NCBI RefSeq assembly: GCF_000423345.1
Contig: NZ_KE384008.1
Coordinates: forward strand, 438,857 to 502,856
Length of the DNA: 64,000 nucleotides
Source of the DNA: Marinimicrobium agarilyticum DSM 16975
GTDB taxonomy: Bacteria; Pseudomonadota; Gammaproteobacteria; Pseudomonadales; Cellvibrionaceae
Direction: 5' to 3'
Below the pieces are notes generated by a model. That model searched no databases and had not been told where the DNA came from. It saw only the letters and a list, made by a program, of their open reading frames with translations. Shown piece by piece: positions 45,483 through 55,064 of the stretch. The translations under genes were made by a program, and so were the position numbers. Position 1 is the first letter of the stretch. Every line of letters begins with the position of its first letter.

Positions 45483-47348
45483 ATGCTGCAGACGATTCGC
45501 GATAACTCCAAAGGTGTAATAGCCGGTATTCTGGTCGGCTTCCTGGTCATTATTTTTGCTCTGTCCGGTGCCGAAGCTCTGTTCTCAGGCAGCACCCAAT
45601 CCAGCGAAGTGGCCACGGTTGGCGGTGAGGCGATCACTGAAACCCAGGTTGCCCGAGAGATTTACCGGCAACGTCAACAGATTCTGAGCCAGTACGGCGA
45701 TTCGGTGCCCTCGGAGTTTGTCAGTGACGAACGCCTGCGTGAACCCGCCATCAACAACCTGGTGCAGCGTCAGATCCTTATTCAGCACGCCCGCGACCGG
45801 GGAATGGCCGTGAGCGAGCAGACACTGGATCAGATGATCCTCACTAACCCCCAGTTTGCTGGAGAAGACGGGAAGTTTGATTCCAACCGCTATCAGCAGG
45901 TGCTGCGTTCTTCGGGTTTTACCCCGGCACAGTACAAACAGGTCCTGCGCCAGGAATTGTTGCTGAACCAGATGGCGATGGGTGTGGGCAATAGTGGTTT
46001 TGTCACTGCGGATGAATTGGAGCGTTTCGCGGCCTTGAATTACCAGACTCGCGACTTCTCCTACATGACCCTGACACAAGCGCAGGTTGCCGATGAGGTT
46101 GAGATCACCGACGCCGACATTCAGGCCTACTACAACGAAAACCAGCAGCAGTTCCGTCAGCCCGAACAGGTGGCTGTGGACTACATCGATTTGAGTGTCG
46201 AGGCTCTGATGGATCGCATCGAGATCGATGAGGCGACCCTGCGAGACCAGTTCGAGGAAAATCAGGCCGCCCAGCAGTCCCGCCAGGTTGAAGTCCGAGT
46301 GGCGCATATTCTGTTTGAGAAGGGGTCCGAGGAACGGGTGAACGAAGTACAGGAAGCGCTCGCCTCTGGCGAAGACTTCGCCGAACTGGCCAGTGAATAC
46401 TCTGACGACCTCGGCTCCAAGGGGCAGGGCGGTGAGCTGGGCTTTATCACCGCCGACGGGTTTCCCGAGCCGTTCGTGGCGGCCGCGGAGTCTCTGGAAG
46501 AGGGTGAAGTCTCCCAACCGGTTACCACCGACGCGGGGACGCACTTGATCAAGGTTCTCGAGAAGCGTGGCAATGAAGAAGTCACTTTTGAAGATGCCCG
46601 CGACCAGATTGCTCGTCAGTTGAAGCGCGTTCAGGCGGAGAACGAGTTCGTGACCCTGATGGAGCGTCTCAGTGAGTTGTCCTATAACGCTGAGAGCCTG
46701 GCTCCGGTGGCCGAGGAGCTGGGTCTTGATGTGGAGAATACGGGGTTGTTCGGACGCAGTGGCGGGCCGGGTATCGCTTCCCAGCCGGCGGTCACGGAAG
46801 CGGCTTTCTCCGAAGAGGTGTTGGAGCGCGGAAACAGCAGTGATCTGATTGAGTTGGCCTCGGATCGGGTGGTCGTCCTGAAAAAGACTGATCACAAGGA
46901 GTCTTTCATCAAGCCGCTGGCGGAAGTGAGCGAGCAGATTGGCAATCAGTTGCGTCAGGAACGCATTCGCAGCTTGTTGGCGGAGCGCGGCGAGGCACTG
47001 CGTGAAGCGCTTGAGCAGGGGCAGTCACTGGAGGCGCTGGCGGCAGAGAATGGTCTGGAGGTGAAGACCGTCGAGGATGCTGAGCGCAATGAGGCGGGTA
47101 TTCCCCGCGCTTTGTCGAGCCATGTGTTTTCTCTGCCGAAGCCTCAGGGCGATGCGGTTGTCAGTGGTGTTTCCACTGGTAATGGTTATGCGCTGGTGAG
47201 CCTTACGGATGTGACGCCCGGTTCCTGGTCGGCGTTGAGTGATGATCAGCAGCAGTCGCTGCGCAGTAATCTGGCGCGCATGCAGGGTGAGCAGGAATAT
47301 GCGGCTTATCGTACTCAGTTGCGAGCCCAGGTGGATGTCGAGCAGTAG
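45483..47348 (+). CDS. ppiD: Periplasmic folding chaperone PpiD
   Basis: Inner-membrane-anchored SurA-like chaperone near the Sec translocon (621 aa). An N-terminal single span (about 14-36, GVIAGILVGFLVIIFALSG) is followed by a SurA_N-like helical region, then a PpiC/parvulin domain (about 265-360: VRVAHILFEKGSEE ... GGELGFITADGFPEPF) that is often catalytically inactive in this family, and a C-terminal helical part. AGGAG lies upstream of the ATG. A strong terminator closes the block. Confidence 0.94.
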   Translation: MLQTIRDNSKGVIAGILVGFLVIIFALSGAEALFSGSTQSSEVATVGGEAITETQVAREIYRQRQQILSQYGDSVPSEFVSDERLREPAINNLVQRQILIQHARDRGMAVSEQTLDQMILTNPQFAGEDGKFDSNRYQQVLRSSGFTPAQYKQVLRQELLLNQMAMGVGNSGFVTADELERFAALNYQTRDFSYMTLTQAQVADEVEITDADIQAYYNENQQQFRQPEQVAVDYIDLSVEALMDRIEIDEATLRDQFEENQAAQQSRQVEVRVAHILFEKGSEERVNEVQEALASGEDFAELASEYSDDLGSKGQGGELGFITADGFPEPFVAAAESLEEGEVSQPVTTDAGTHLIKVLEKRGNEEVTFEDARDQIARQLKRVQAENEFVTLMERLSELSYNAESLAPVAEELGLDVENTGLFGRSGGPGIASQPAVTEAAFSEEVLERGNSSDLIELASDRVVVLKKTDHKESFIKPLAEVSEQIGNQLRQERIRSLLAERGEALREALEQGQSLEALAAENGLEVKTVEDAERNEAGIPRALSSHVFSLPKPQGDAVVSGVSTGNGYALVSLTDVTPGSWSALSDDQQQSLRSNLARMQGEQEYAAYRTQLRAQVDVEQ

Positions 47349-47372
47349 CTCGCTCGATATAAGCAAGGCATT

Positions 47373-47401
47373 AAAAAACCCGCTTTCGAGCGGGTTTTTT
47401 T
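47373..47401 (+). terminator. Terminator after ppiD
   Basis: AAAAAACCCGCT/AGCGGGTTTTTT with a short TTCG-type loop, followed by T residues. Confidence 0.92.
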
Positions 47402-47459
47402 ATGGATTAGATTTTACTTTAAGTTCTTGACGGCGCACGCACTGTGTTTTTCGGGCTCC

Positions 47460-47571
47460 GGCAAGGGAGGGGGTAGGTAGGTCGTGGACCCGCCGTGAAC
47501 CCATCCATGGGGGCTTCTCATCGGCATCCATGCCTCAGAGAGTCCACGACCTACCTACCCCCACCCTTGCC
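47460..47571 (+). repeat. Giant hairpin copy 3 (type B1, plus orientation)
   Basis: A 30-nt arm pair (47460-47489 with 47542-47571) has one mismatch. The 52-nt loop starts CCGCCGTGAA, has the arm CCCA-TCCA-TGGG, then TCTC(ATC)GGCAT-CC-ATGCC(TCA)GAGA, a second paired arm. Arm core sequence is GGTAGGTAGGTCGTGGAC. Confidence 0.92.
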
Positions 47572-47630
47572 TCTGTGCCATCGAATACCTTGAGTGGTTC
47601 AGGTCGACGTTGGCTTATTTGTGGCACGGA

Positions 47631-47740
47631 GGCGTTTGGTCGGTATACCGGTTGAAGACTCTCTGAGGCATGGATGCCGATGAGAAGCCTACAGGGATGT
47701 ATTTACGGCGGGTCTTCAACCGGTATACCGACCAAACGCC
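47631..47740 (-). repeat. Giant hairpin copy 4 (type B2, minus orientation)
   Basis: Perfect 29-bp stem (47631-47659 position by position with 47712-47740). On the minus strand the loop begins CCGCCGTAAA with the arm TACA-TCCC-TGTA and then the same second half as copy 3. The arm core GGTATACCGGTTGAAGAC is unrelated to that of copy 3 except near the loop. Confidence 0.92.
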
Positions 47741-47804
47741 GGGCTATAAAACAACCTCTGGCTTCCCACTATAACGCCTATGCACATAATGGAGTGGTAG
47801 GCTG

Positions 47805-49409
47805 CTAGTACCCACCATTCTCCGTCACATCAACAAACAACGTCAGAGATTGCCCGGGGTGGATATAGCTTGAAGGAGACACCTTATTCCAGCGCAGAAT
47901 ATCACTCACCGAAAGGTTGAAACGGTTGGCAATACGGGCAATGGAATCGCCTTTGCGCACCCGGTAGTTTACCTTGCGAACCACCGAGCGATGATCAGAC
48001 TGAGCCGTTGTCAGATCACCCTCTTCGGTCCAAAGCACCAACGTCTGACCCGGCATTAACGTATCGCCCGGCGCCATACCATTCCAGTTGGTCAGAGCGC
48101 CCACCGTCACGCCGTGGCGCTTGGCAATAGTCCAGAAACTGTCGCCGGGGCGCACCTCATAATCGAGCCGGCTGCTGCCCTCGGAGCCCTGGGAATTGTC
48201 CTGAATACGCTCCCGCCTCTCACCGGCGCTGAACGTGTAACGATCCGCCGGGTGTTTGGCGGTCGGGATCATGAGCGTCTGACCCACGCGGATAATATTG
48301 CTTGAGAGCTCGTTGACCCGCTTGATGTTATCGACGCTGGTGCGGTGGCGGCGGGCGATCGTAATCAGAGAGTCCCCCGAAGCGACCCGATAGCGGCGCC
48401 AGCCAATACGCTCCTCGGCGTCAATACTGGCGAGGCGGGTGCGAAACTGCTCTTCCTTCTCGACAGGCACCAACAGCTGATGCGGCCCGTCTGGATCAGT
48501 CGCCCAGCGGTTGTAGCCGGCGTTCAGCATGTAGAGTTCATCGAGATTGAGTTGAGCGAGCTCCGCCGCCTGCGCCAGATCGATTTGGGACTCGACGTCC
48601 ACAATACTGAAATAAGGTTGGTCGGGAATCGGCTTCAGGCTCAGATCAAACCGTTCCGGGTTCTTCACGATCTGGGAAAGTGCCAGCAACTGCGGGACGT
48701 AAGCCTGGGTTTCGCGCGGCAGCCGCAGGGACCAGAAGTCAGTGGGTTTTCCCTGTCGCTCATTGGCGCGCATGCGGCGCATGACGTTGCCCTGGCCGGT
48801 GTTGTAGGACGCCAGGGCCAGCAGCCAGTCGCCATCAAATAATTCGTTCAGGTACTTCAGGTAACGAATGGCGGCATCGGTTGAAGCCACGATGTCCCGG
48901 CGCCCGTCGTACCACCAATTCTGCTTCAGGCCGTACTGGCGGCCCGTGGCGGGTACAAACTGCCATATACCCGAGGCGCGCCCGTGGGAGTAGGCGAACG
49001 GATCGAACGCGCTTTCCACAATGGGAAGCAGGGCCAGCTCCGTGGGCATTCCTTCCTCTTCGAGGCGCTCGGTGATGTAATAGAGGTAGCGGTGGCCGCG
49101 CTCCATGACCCGCTCCATGTAGTGCGGGTGCCGGGCGTACCACTCCAGATAGGTGCCAACCCGGGGGTGATCCACCTCGGGAAGTCCGTAGCCGTCACGA
49201 AGCCGCGGCCACAGGTTGCCCCGGTCCGAGACCGTAAACTGTTGCCGCTGCTCCTTATTCAGAGTGCACAGGGCCTCGTCCACCACCAGTGCGGCGCTCT
49301 GCTTTTGGGCCGCCTTTTCGGGTTTGGGCTGAGAGGGCGCCAGCGTTTGGCACCCCCCGAGAGTGATCAGGCCGATAGCCAGTGCGATAGGGCGCTTGAG
49401 TCGAGTCAT
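47805..49409 (-). CDS. mltD: Membrane-bound lytic murein transglycosylase D
   Basis: Lipoprotein (534 aa) that cleaves peptidoglycan to 1,6-anhydromuropeptides. The lipobox TLGGC puts the acylated Cys at residue 20. The SLT domain (about 110-225) has the catalytic Glu in VESAFDPFAYSHGRASGIWQF. Three LysM repeats follow: YRVASGDSLITIARRHRTS, YEVRPGDSFWTIAKRHGV and YRVRKGDSIARIANRF. It is on the minus strand with gloB, as in Pseudomonas. The giant-hairpin element 2 lies past its 3' end. Confidence 0.94.
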   Translation of the reverse strand: MTRLKRPIALAIGLITLGGCQTLAPSQPKPEKAAQKQSAALVVDEALCTLNKEQRQQFTVSDRGNLWPRLRDGYGLPEVDHPRVGTYLEWYARHPHYMERVMERGHRYLYYITERLEEEGMPTELALLPIVESAFDPFAYSHGRASGIWQFVPATGRQYGLKQNWWYDGRRDIVASTDAAIRYLKYLNELFDGDWLLALASYNTGQGNVMRRMRANERQGKPTDFWSLRLPRETQAYVPQLLALSQIVKNPERFDLSLKPIPDQPYFSIVDVESQIDLAQAAELAQLNLDELYMLNAGYNRWATDPDGPHQLLVPVEKEEQFRTRLASIDAEERIGWRRYRVASGDSLITIARRHRTSVDNIKRVNELSSNIIRVGQTLMIPTAKHPADRYTFSAGERRERIQDNSQGSEGSSRLDYEVRPGDSFWTIAKRHGVTVGALTNWNGMAPGDTLMPGQTLVLWTEEGDLTTAQSDHRSVVRKVNYRVRKGDSIARIANRFNLSVSDILRWNKVSPSSYIHPGQSLTLFVDVTENGGY

Positions 49410-49539
49410 TGATTACCGGTGTACTGGTGTCTAATGATGCCGGACGGGGTTTCGCCAGGCGCGGATTTTGGCGATTCTAGGGAGTCTCTGGAAGGGCGTC
49501 AAGGATTGCATTCCGACTTTGAGACTTTCCCCCGACGCA

Positions 49540-50328
49540 TCACTGAAAGCGGTCTTTGCGGCGACGGAGTTCGGCGAACACCTCGGCATCGTCGGCCTCT
49601 TCACTGAGCCCAATAGTGGTGCGAATGCCCGTGACCTGGGTACGCAAAAAGGGGTTGGTGGCTCGCTCGAGCGTCAGCTCTGTGGGCAGGCTGGGAGTCT
49701 GTTTGGCGCGCTGTTGTTCAACCCGAGTCAGACGTTCGGGGATGGCTGTATTGTGCGGGTCGACACTTCGGGCAAAGCGCAGGTTGGTATGGGTATATTC
49801 ATGGGCGCAGTAGATGAGGGTGTCATCCGGCAAGGTGTTGAGCTTTTGGACGGACTCCAGTGCCTGGGCCGGTGTCCCCTCAAACAGTCGGCCACAGCCG
49901 GCGGCAAACAGGGCGTCACCGCAGAAGACTCTGGGGGGCTCCCCCTGAGTGTCGGGAGCGTAAAAATACGCCAGATGGTCCAGCGTATGGCCCGGCACGG
50001 CGAGAACACTCAGTGTGAGCCCAGGTAGTGTCAACTGGTCCCCCTCGGCGACCCGATGAGTGATCTGCGGCACAGAGTCGGGCCCGTAAACGGGAACCGG
50101 GTACTTTGCCAACAGAGCGTCGAGACCGTCGGTGTGGTCCCAGTGGTGATGGGTGATCAAAACCGCTTTTAGCGTCAAGGAGCGCTCCTCGAGCGCGGCG
50201 ACGGCGGGGGCTGCGTCGCCGGGATCGATCAGATAGACGTCGTGTTTGCCGGCATCAGGGGCGTCGCCCACCGGCAGAAGCCAGATATAGTTACTGTCGA
50301 GGGCGGGAATTGCTATGGGTTCGAACAT
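49540..50328 (-). CDS. gloB: Hydroxyacylglutathione hydrolase (glyoxalase II)
   Basis: Metallo-beta-lactamase-fold enzyme (262 aa) that releases D-lactate and glutathione in methylglyoxal detoxification. The metal motif is THHHWDHTDG near residue 55. A second histidine is in VPGHTLDHLAYF, then FCGDALFAAGCGRLFEG and the C-terminal RRRKDRF. The start at 50328 has AGGAG just upstream. Divergent from a methyltransferase gene, the usual gloB neighbour. Confidence 0.94.
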   Translation of the reverse strand: MFEPIAIPALDSNYIWLLPVGDAPDAGKHDVYLIDPGDAAPAVAALEERSLTLKAVLITHHHWDHTDGLDALLAKYPVPVYGPDSVPQITHRVAEGDQLTLPGLTLSVLAVPGHTLDHLAYFYAPDTQGEPPRVFCGDALFAAGCGRLFEGTPAQALESVQKLNTLPDDTLIYCAHEYTHTNLRFARSVDPHNTAIPERLTRVEQQRAKQTPSLPTELTLERATNPFLRTQVTGIRTTIGLSEEADDAEVFAELRRRKDRFQ

Positions 50329-50409
50329 GCCAACTCCTGACTTGAGAATCGAGTGGAGTATACTCACACCATACCTGAATTCTCCTCAATCGCCGAACAG
50401 TGGTTAATT

Positions 50410-51243
50410 ATGGCGTCATCGAAATGGTTGTATCGGTTCCGCGCCTGGAAGCATCGTCGGTTCGGGGTCCCCGGCCTGCAGCGGTCGGGGCCCGAACTGT
50501 CGGCCTGGTTCCGGACGCCCCTGGGGCGGGCGGTTCTCGAAGAAGAGCAGAATTGCCTGGAGGCCCAGCTTGAGGATCTCTTTGGATATCACCTGCTGCA
50601 AATGGGGGTCGATCCGAGCATTGATGTCAGTGGTGGAAGTCGAATTACCCATCGGGTCATGGTGGCCCACCACGCCAGGCAGCGTGCGGCATTGTCCCCT
50701 CTGGTGGCAGATCACCACCAGTTGCCGTTGCCGCCGGAATCAGTGGATCTGCTGATCATCCATCACATGCTGGATTACAGCCAGACACCGCACCAGTTGC
50801 TGCGCGAAGCGGAGCGGGTGCTGATACCGCGGGGGCATCTGGTCATTGTCGGGTTCAACCCGGTCAGTGGTTTTGGTCTGGTCCGTTGGTGTGCTCGTTG
50901 GTTCAGCGATCGAGCCCTTTGGCGCCACCAGGGGTTGCGATTGGGGCGGTTGCTCGATTGGCTGCAGTTACTGGACCTGCAGCCGGCCCAAGTGCGCCGG
51001 GGTTTTTTTCGCCCGCCCGTCACCTATCCGGGCGCGCTTCGGCGTTTGCATTGGCTTGAGCGCTGGGGTAAAAGACTGCACTGGCCGGGTGGGGCCTTTT
51101 ATGTGGTGGTGGCCTGTAAGGAAGTCGGCGGGGCCATACCCATAAAACCGCCTTGGCAAACGGCCGAAAGGCCAGTGCCCGGGTTTGGCGTGAGCCCACT
51201 AAGGCGACATCAAAAAACAGTAAAATCAACAAGATATCGGTGA
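50410..51243 (+). CDS. SAM-dependent methyltransferase-like protein
   Basis: A 277-residue class I methyltransferase-like protein found between gloB and rnhA in gammaproteobacteria. The region [23 protein letters not shown] followed by [19 protein letters not shown] is the typical motif II-III part. The first glycine-rich motif is poor ([12 protein letters not shown]), so SAM binding may be altered. ATG 50410 is preferred since an upstream GTG (50353) would occupy the divergent promoter area. Substrate unknown. Confidence 0.8.
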   Translation: MASSKWLYRFRAWKHRRFGVPGLQRSGPELSAWFRTPLGRAVLEEEQNCLEAQLEDLFGYHLLQMGVDPSIDVSGGSRITHRVMVAHHARQRAALSPLVADHHQLPLPPESVDLLIIHHMLDYSQTPHQLLREAERVLIPRGHLVIVGFNPVSGFGLVRWCARWFSDRALWRHQGLRLGRLLDWLQLLDLQPAQVRRGFFRPPVTYPGALRRLHWLERWGKRLHWPGGAFYVVVACKEVGGAIPIKPPWQTAERPVPGFGVSPLRRHQKTVKSTRYR

Positions 51244-51247
51244 AAGT

Positions 51248-51685
51248 TTGAAAAAAATTGAAGTTTTTACGGACGGCGCCTGCCGGGGCAACCCTGGTCC
51301 GGGTGGCTGGGGAGCGTTGCTGCGTTTTAATGGTCGGGAGAGGCACCTGCATGGTGGAGAAGCGGAGACCACCAATAACCGAATGGAGTTGCGCGCCGCC
51401 ATTGAGGCGCTCTCGGCTCTCAAGGAACCCTGCGAGGTGAGTCTGACGACCGACTCCCAGTACGTTCGCAAAGGGATCAACGAATGGATGGCGGGCTGGA
51501 AACGCAACGGCTGGAAGACCTCGGCCAAGAAGCCGGTTAAAAACCGGGATCTGTGGCAGGCGCTGGATGAATTGGCCCAACGCCATACTATTGAATGGCA
51601 CTGGGTGAAAGGCCACAGTGGCCACCGGGAGAACGAGATCGCCGACGAGCTGGCAAATCTCGGCATTGATGAAATGAGGAGTTAA
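51248..51685 (+). CDS. rnhA: Ribonuclease HI
   Basis: Degrades RNA in RNA-DNA hybrids (145 aa). The active-site acidic residues are in [16 protein letters not shown] (Asp), [13 protein letters not shown] (Glu) and TTDSQYV (Asp), with the final Asp in [10 protein letters not shown]. The start is TTG 51248 with GGTGAAAG just upstream, four bases after the methyltransferase stop. dnaQ starts one base after its stop, so rnhA-dnaQ form an operon here (in E. coli they are divergent). Confidence 0.95.
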   Translation: MKKIEVFTDGACRGNPGPGGWGALLRFNGRERHLHGGEAETTNNRMELRAAIEALSALKEPCEVSLTTDSQYVRKGINEWMAGWKRNGWKTSAKKPVKNRDLWQALDELAQRHTIEWHWVKGHSGHRENEIADELANLGIDEMRS

Positions 51686-51686
51686 C

Positions 51687-52394
51687 GTGCGGCAAATTGT
51701 ACTCGATACGGAAACCACCGGTCTGGAAACGGCCCAGGGCCATCGTATTATCGAAATTGGCTGCGTGGAGCTGGTCAACCGGAAACTGACCGGGCGGCAC
51801 TACCACCAATACATCAATCCCGAGCGAGAGGTTGACTCTGGCGCCATGGAGGTTCACGGCATCAGCAATGAAATGCTGGCGGACAAACCGGTATTCGCTC
51901 AGGTTGTGGAGGAGTTCCTGGCGTTCGTCGAGGGGGCGGAGCTGGTCATCCACAACGCGCCTTTTGATATTGGATTTATCGATCATGAACTGAAGCAGTG
52001 GAATGGTCGCTACGGTTCGATCACCAAGCGTTGCGGGGTGGTCGACAGTCTTGTGCTGGCCCGAGCCAAGCACCCGGGCCAGAAGAACAACCTGGATGCC
52101 CTGTGTAAGCGCTACGGGGTGGACAACACCCAGCGGGAGCTGCACGGTGCGCTGCTCGATGCCGAAATTCTGGCCGACGTTTACCTGCTGATGACCGGCG
52201 GGCAGACGGCGCTGTCCCTGGGCGGGCAGTCGTCCAAAGAGGGTGGGGACAGCTCCGGCACGGAGCGCCGCCCTCTGTCGGTCAATCGTCCATCCTTGCC
52301 GGTTATCAGCGCCTCAGAGGAGGAGTTGGCTGCCCATCGTGCCAAATTGGAAGCGATTGAAAAAGCGGCGGGCCACGTCCTCTGGAATGATTGA
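51687..52394 (+). CDS. dnaQ: DNA polymerase III epsilon subunit
   Basis: Proofreading 3'-5' exonuclease of the replicative polymerase (235 aa). Exo I is VLDTETTGLE, Exo II is IHNAPFDIGFIDHEL, and Exo III is HGALLDAEILADVYL. The C-terminal tail after residue 180 carries polymerase-binding sequence. GTG 51687 has GAGGAG upstream. It is one base downstream of rnhA; a 136-base gap separates it from fimL. Confidence 0.96.
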   Translation: MRQIVLDTETTGLETAQGHRIIEIGCVELVNRKLTGRHYHQYINPEREVDSGAMEVHGISNEMLADKPVFAQVVEEFLAFVEGAELVIHNAPFDIGFIDHELKQWNGRYGSITKRCGVVDSLVLARAKHPGQKNNLDALCKRYGVDNTQRELHGALLDAEILADVYLLMTGGQTALSLGGQSSKEGGDSSGTERRPLSVNRPSLPVISASEEELAAHRAKLEAIEKAAGHVLWND

Positions 52395-52530
52395 CCAATG
52401 TCCCAAAACTGTCGGATTCTTAAGGACTTACGTTGCTTTGCTCAAGTTTTTGTGAAAAATGGGTGAAGTTGGGTTACATTGGCACTAAAACGCCATTAAC
52501 AAACATTTCATAAACAAAAGGGTCGCGGCG

Positions 52531-54240
52531 GTGAGCAGCACTGAAAACGTCAACCTCAACTCTTTGAAGCTGGTTCAAGATCAGCTGGTGGCGACCATTG
52601 AGCATGCCGCCACGCAACTGGAGCAGTTTGCCGCCGACCGCAACAATGGCGAGTTACTGCAGAATTGCATCAACAGTATCAAGCAGATCAGCGGTACCCT
52701 GAACCTTCTGCAACTGCGCGGCGTCGACATGCTGGCCCAGGAGCTCGTGGAGCAGATCACCGATATCCCGCTCGGGGAAGAGCAGGACACCAATCGCAAG
52801 TTGGATGTTCTGACATCGGCGTTTTTCATTCTGCCGCGCTATCTCGAATACTGCCTGCAGACCTCGAAGAGCATGGCGGTTCTGCTGATCCCCCATATCA
52901 ATGAACTGCGACAGCTGCGCAAGGCACCACCGCTGCCGGAAAGCCACTTTTACACGCTCGAAATTACCCCGGTTTACGCTGGTCATAAGCAGAGCAGCAC
53001 CGTGCTGGGCGAGGACATGCGAGCCCTGGTGCGACGGCTCAGGCACATGTATCAGGTGGGGTTGGTCAACGTTCTGCAAAATAAACAGGTGCGGGCTTCC
53101 CTCGGAATGATGGGGCGTGCCATGGAGCGCCTGGAGTCGATCAGCAATGGCCGTCCCCGGGCCGCCTTGTGGTGGGTGGCGGCGGCGACGCTCGAAGCAT
53201 TGCGCGCCGATAATATGGTCATCAGCGTCAGCCGCAAGCGACTGTTCAGTGCCCTGGACCGGGAAATCAAGAAGTTGCAGCTCTCCGGGGCGGAAGGGCT
53301 TGAAGTGCCTCCGCCGACCGACCTGCTGCGGGATATGCTGTATCTCATCGCGCTCTCCCGGGCCTCCGGTCCGAGGGTCGATACCGTCATAAAAGCCTAT
53401 GAGCTCTCGCCTCTGCCCTACACCGATGCCGAACTGACCCGGGAGCTGGAGTTTCTCAAAGGCCCCAGCGCCGCCACAATCCATTCCATGGGCACGGTAC
53501 TCAAAGACGAGCTGCGCAGCACCAAGAATATTCTGGAGCGGGCCGCCCAGGGGGGGACCGAGCTGTTACGGGAAAGCCCCGAGCTGCTGGAAACCCTGAA
53601 AAAGGTCGCGGATATTCTCGCGGTGGTAGGGCTGGTCTCCCCCAGCAATAGCCTCAAAGAGGAAATTCAGAAGATTCAGCGCTGGCACAAGTCGGATGAG
53701 GTGGTCGATCCGGAAGAGCTGCTGGGGGTCGCGGACACCTTGTTGTACATTGAGAGTTCCGTCTCCGGGTTGGGTAAAATGAACCTGTCCGACGAGCAGT
53801 TGGCCCGAATCAATGCCCGCTCCCGGGAGGAGGTGATCTCCACCAGTCAGCTTGCCGAAGCCGAGGAATTGGTGTTGGAGGAAGCCGAATCTGGGTTGGC
53901 CATGATCAAGCGGGCTCTCACATCATTCGTGGAATCGAATTACGATGTGGGGCATATCAAGAACGTCGCCACCACACTCAATACCATTCGCGGCGGTATG
54001 GTCGTTCTGGACCGGGGCAGGGCGGCGGCGGCACTGGCCTCCTGTACCCGTTTTATCGATCAGTCACTGCTCAAAAATGAACAGCCCGCGGCGGTCCAGC
54101 ATATGCTGGAAACCTTTGCCGACGCCGTCATCAGCCTCGAGTATTACATCGACAGCATCAAGCAGGATCGGCGCACGGACGACAGTGTCCTCCAGGTGGC
54201 CGAAGAAAGCTTGGATGCCTTGGGATACCCGGTACAATAG
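52531..54240 (+). CDS. fimL: FimL-like type IV pilus / cAMP signalling regulator
   Basis: A 569-residue soluble helical protein. Position between dnaQ and nudC and the overall sequence style match P. aeruginosa FimL (PA1822), which resembles the N-terminus of the ChpA histidine kinase and promotes adenylate cyclase activity and twitching. Hpt-like helices are visible, but the expected phospho-accepting histidine is absent: SIKQISGTLNLLQL (about 49-62) has none, so it likely acts without phosphotransfer. GTG 52531 is the start. Pilus genes are not in this window. The assignment rests on recall and synteny. Confidence 0.8.
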   Translation: MSSTENVNLNSLKLVQDQLVATIEHAATQLEQFAADRNNGELLQNCINSIKQISGTLNLLQLRGVDMLAQELVEQITDIPLGEEQDTNRKLDVLTSAFFILPRYLEYCLQTSKSMAVLLIPHINELRQLRKAPPLPESHFYTLEITPVYAGHKQSSTVLGEDMRALVRRLRHMYQVGLVNVLQNKQVRASLGMMGRAMERLESISNGRPRAALWWVAAATLEALRADNMVISVSRKRLFSALDREIKKLQLSGAEGLEVPPPTDLLRDMLYLIALSRASGPRVDTVIKAYELSPLPYTDAELTRELEFLKGPSAATIHSMGTVLKDELRSTKNILERAAQGGTELLRESPELLETLKKVADILAVVGLVSPSNSLKEEIQKIQRWHKSDEVVDPEELLGVADTLLYIESSVSGLGKMNLSDEQLARINARSREEVISTSQLAEAEELVLEEAESGLAMIKRALTSFVESNYDVGHIKNVATTLNTIRGGMVVLDRGRAAAALASCTRFIDQSLLKNEQPAAVQHMLETFADAVISLEYYIDSIKQDRRTDDSVLQVAEESLDALGYPVQ

Positions 54241-54241
54241 G

Positions 54242-55057
54242 GTGGCTGACGAGACCACGTCTTCAGTGAATCGGCCACTGTTTCTGATGGTGGCCGGTGA
54301 GCAGTTACTGTGTAATGACACCGGCGAGCTGTGGTTGCTCAGCGAGGCCGAGGTGCGACAGTTGGCTCCCGAGGCGGAATCGGACTTCCTCGGGTACTGG
54401 GCTTCTCGCCCGGTCTACGCCCGCCAGTTGGACCGCGCAGTAAGCAATGTTCCGGGGCAGTGGCAAGAATTGCGCGCCCAGATGGGGCTCATCGACGAGA
54501 CACTGTTTGCCCTCTCCGGTAGTGCTCTGCAGTGGGCGCGCTGGCGAATTGACCACCGCTTTTGTGGCCGCTGTGGCTCGCCCACGCGGCCCCTGCCAGG
54601 GGAGCCGGCCCACGTCTGCTCCCGTTGCGAGCTCCGCTTCTATCCCCGTCTTTCCCCCTGCATGATTACGCTGATCACCCGCGGTGACCACTGCCTGCTC
54701 GCCCGTCACGCCCGCTCTCGCAAGGCTTTCCACACAGCTCTGGCCGGGTTTGTTGAAATCGGTGAACGGGTGGAAGATACCGTTCACCGGGAAATCCGCG
54801 AGGAAGTTGGGCTGCGGGTTGCCGACCCGCGCTATTTTGGCAGCCAACCCTGGCCCTTTCCCGGGCAGCTGATGCTGGGCTTTCATGCCGAGTACGCCTC
54901 TGGTGACATCCAGGTGGATGGCGACGAAATTCTGGAGGCGGACTGGTGGCGGTACGACCGCTTGCCAATGGTGCCGCCGCCCGAGACGCTCGCGGGGCAG
55001 CTCATTGCGCATTTTGTCGCGCAGCAGCACAATAAGGGTCCTCAAGGGAGCACTTAG
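54242..55057 (+). CDS. nudC: NAD(+) diphosphatase NudC / RNA decapping
   Basis: Nudix hydrolase (271 aa) that cleaves NADH or removes NAD caps from RNA. It has zinc cysteines in CGRCG and CSRCE, the Nudix box GFVEIGERVEDTVHREIREEVGLRV, and the subgroup motif SQPWPFPGQL (usually PFPxS; here Gln). GTG 54242 begins one base after the fimL stop and gives the normal length; a longer frame is read through fimL. It precedes a membrane protein gene by seven bases. Confidence 0.93.
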   Translation: MADETTSSVNRPLFLMVAGEQLLCNDTGELWLLSEAEVRQLAPEAESDFLGYWASRPVYARQLDRAVSNVPGQWQELRAQMGLIDETLFALSGSALQWARWRIDHRFCGRCGSPTRPLPGEPAHVCSRCELRFYPRLSPCMITLITRGDHCLLARHARSRKAFHTALAGFVEIGERVEDTVHREIREEVGLRVADPRYFGSQPWPFPGQLMLGFHAEYASGDIQVDGDEILEADWWRYDRLPMVPPPETLAGQLIAHFVAQQHNKGPQGST

Positions 55058-55064
55058 GAAGGCC

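Larger units (their letters stand above)
47460..47740. repeat. Composite inverted-hairpin element 2
   Basis: Copies 3 and 4 head to head between the convergent 3' ends of ppiD and mltD. The spacer begins CTCTGTGCCA (47571-47580) and ends TGGCACGGAG (47622-47631), which pair over 10 positions with one G-T. A short direct repeat CGGGCT flanks the unit (47452-47457 and 47740-47745) and may be a target duplication. Confidence 0.85.

Noticed and set aside
53945-54241. A long N-terminal extension of nudC
   Set aside because: It is the fimL gene read in another frame; GTG 54242 gives normal NudC length.
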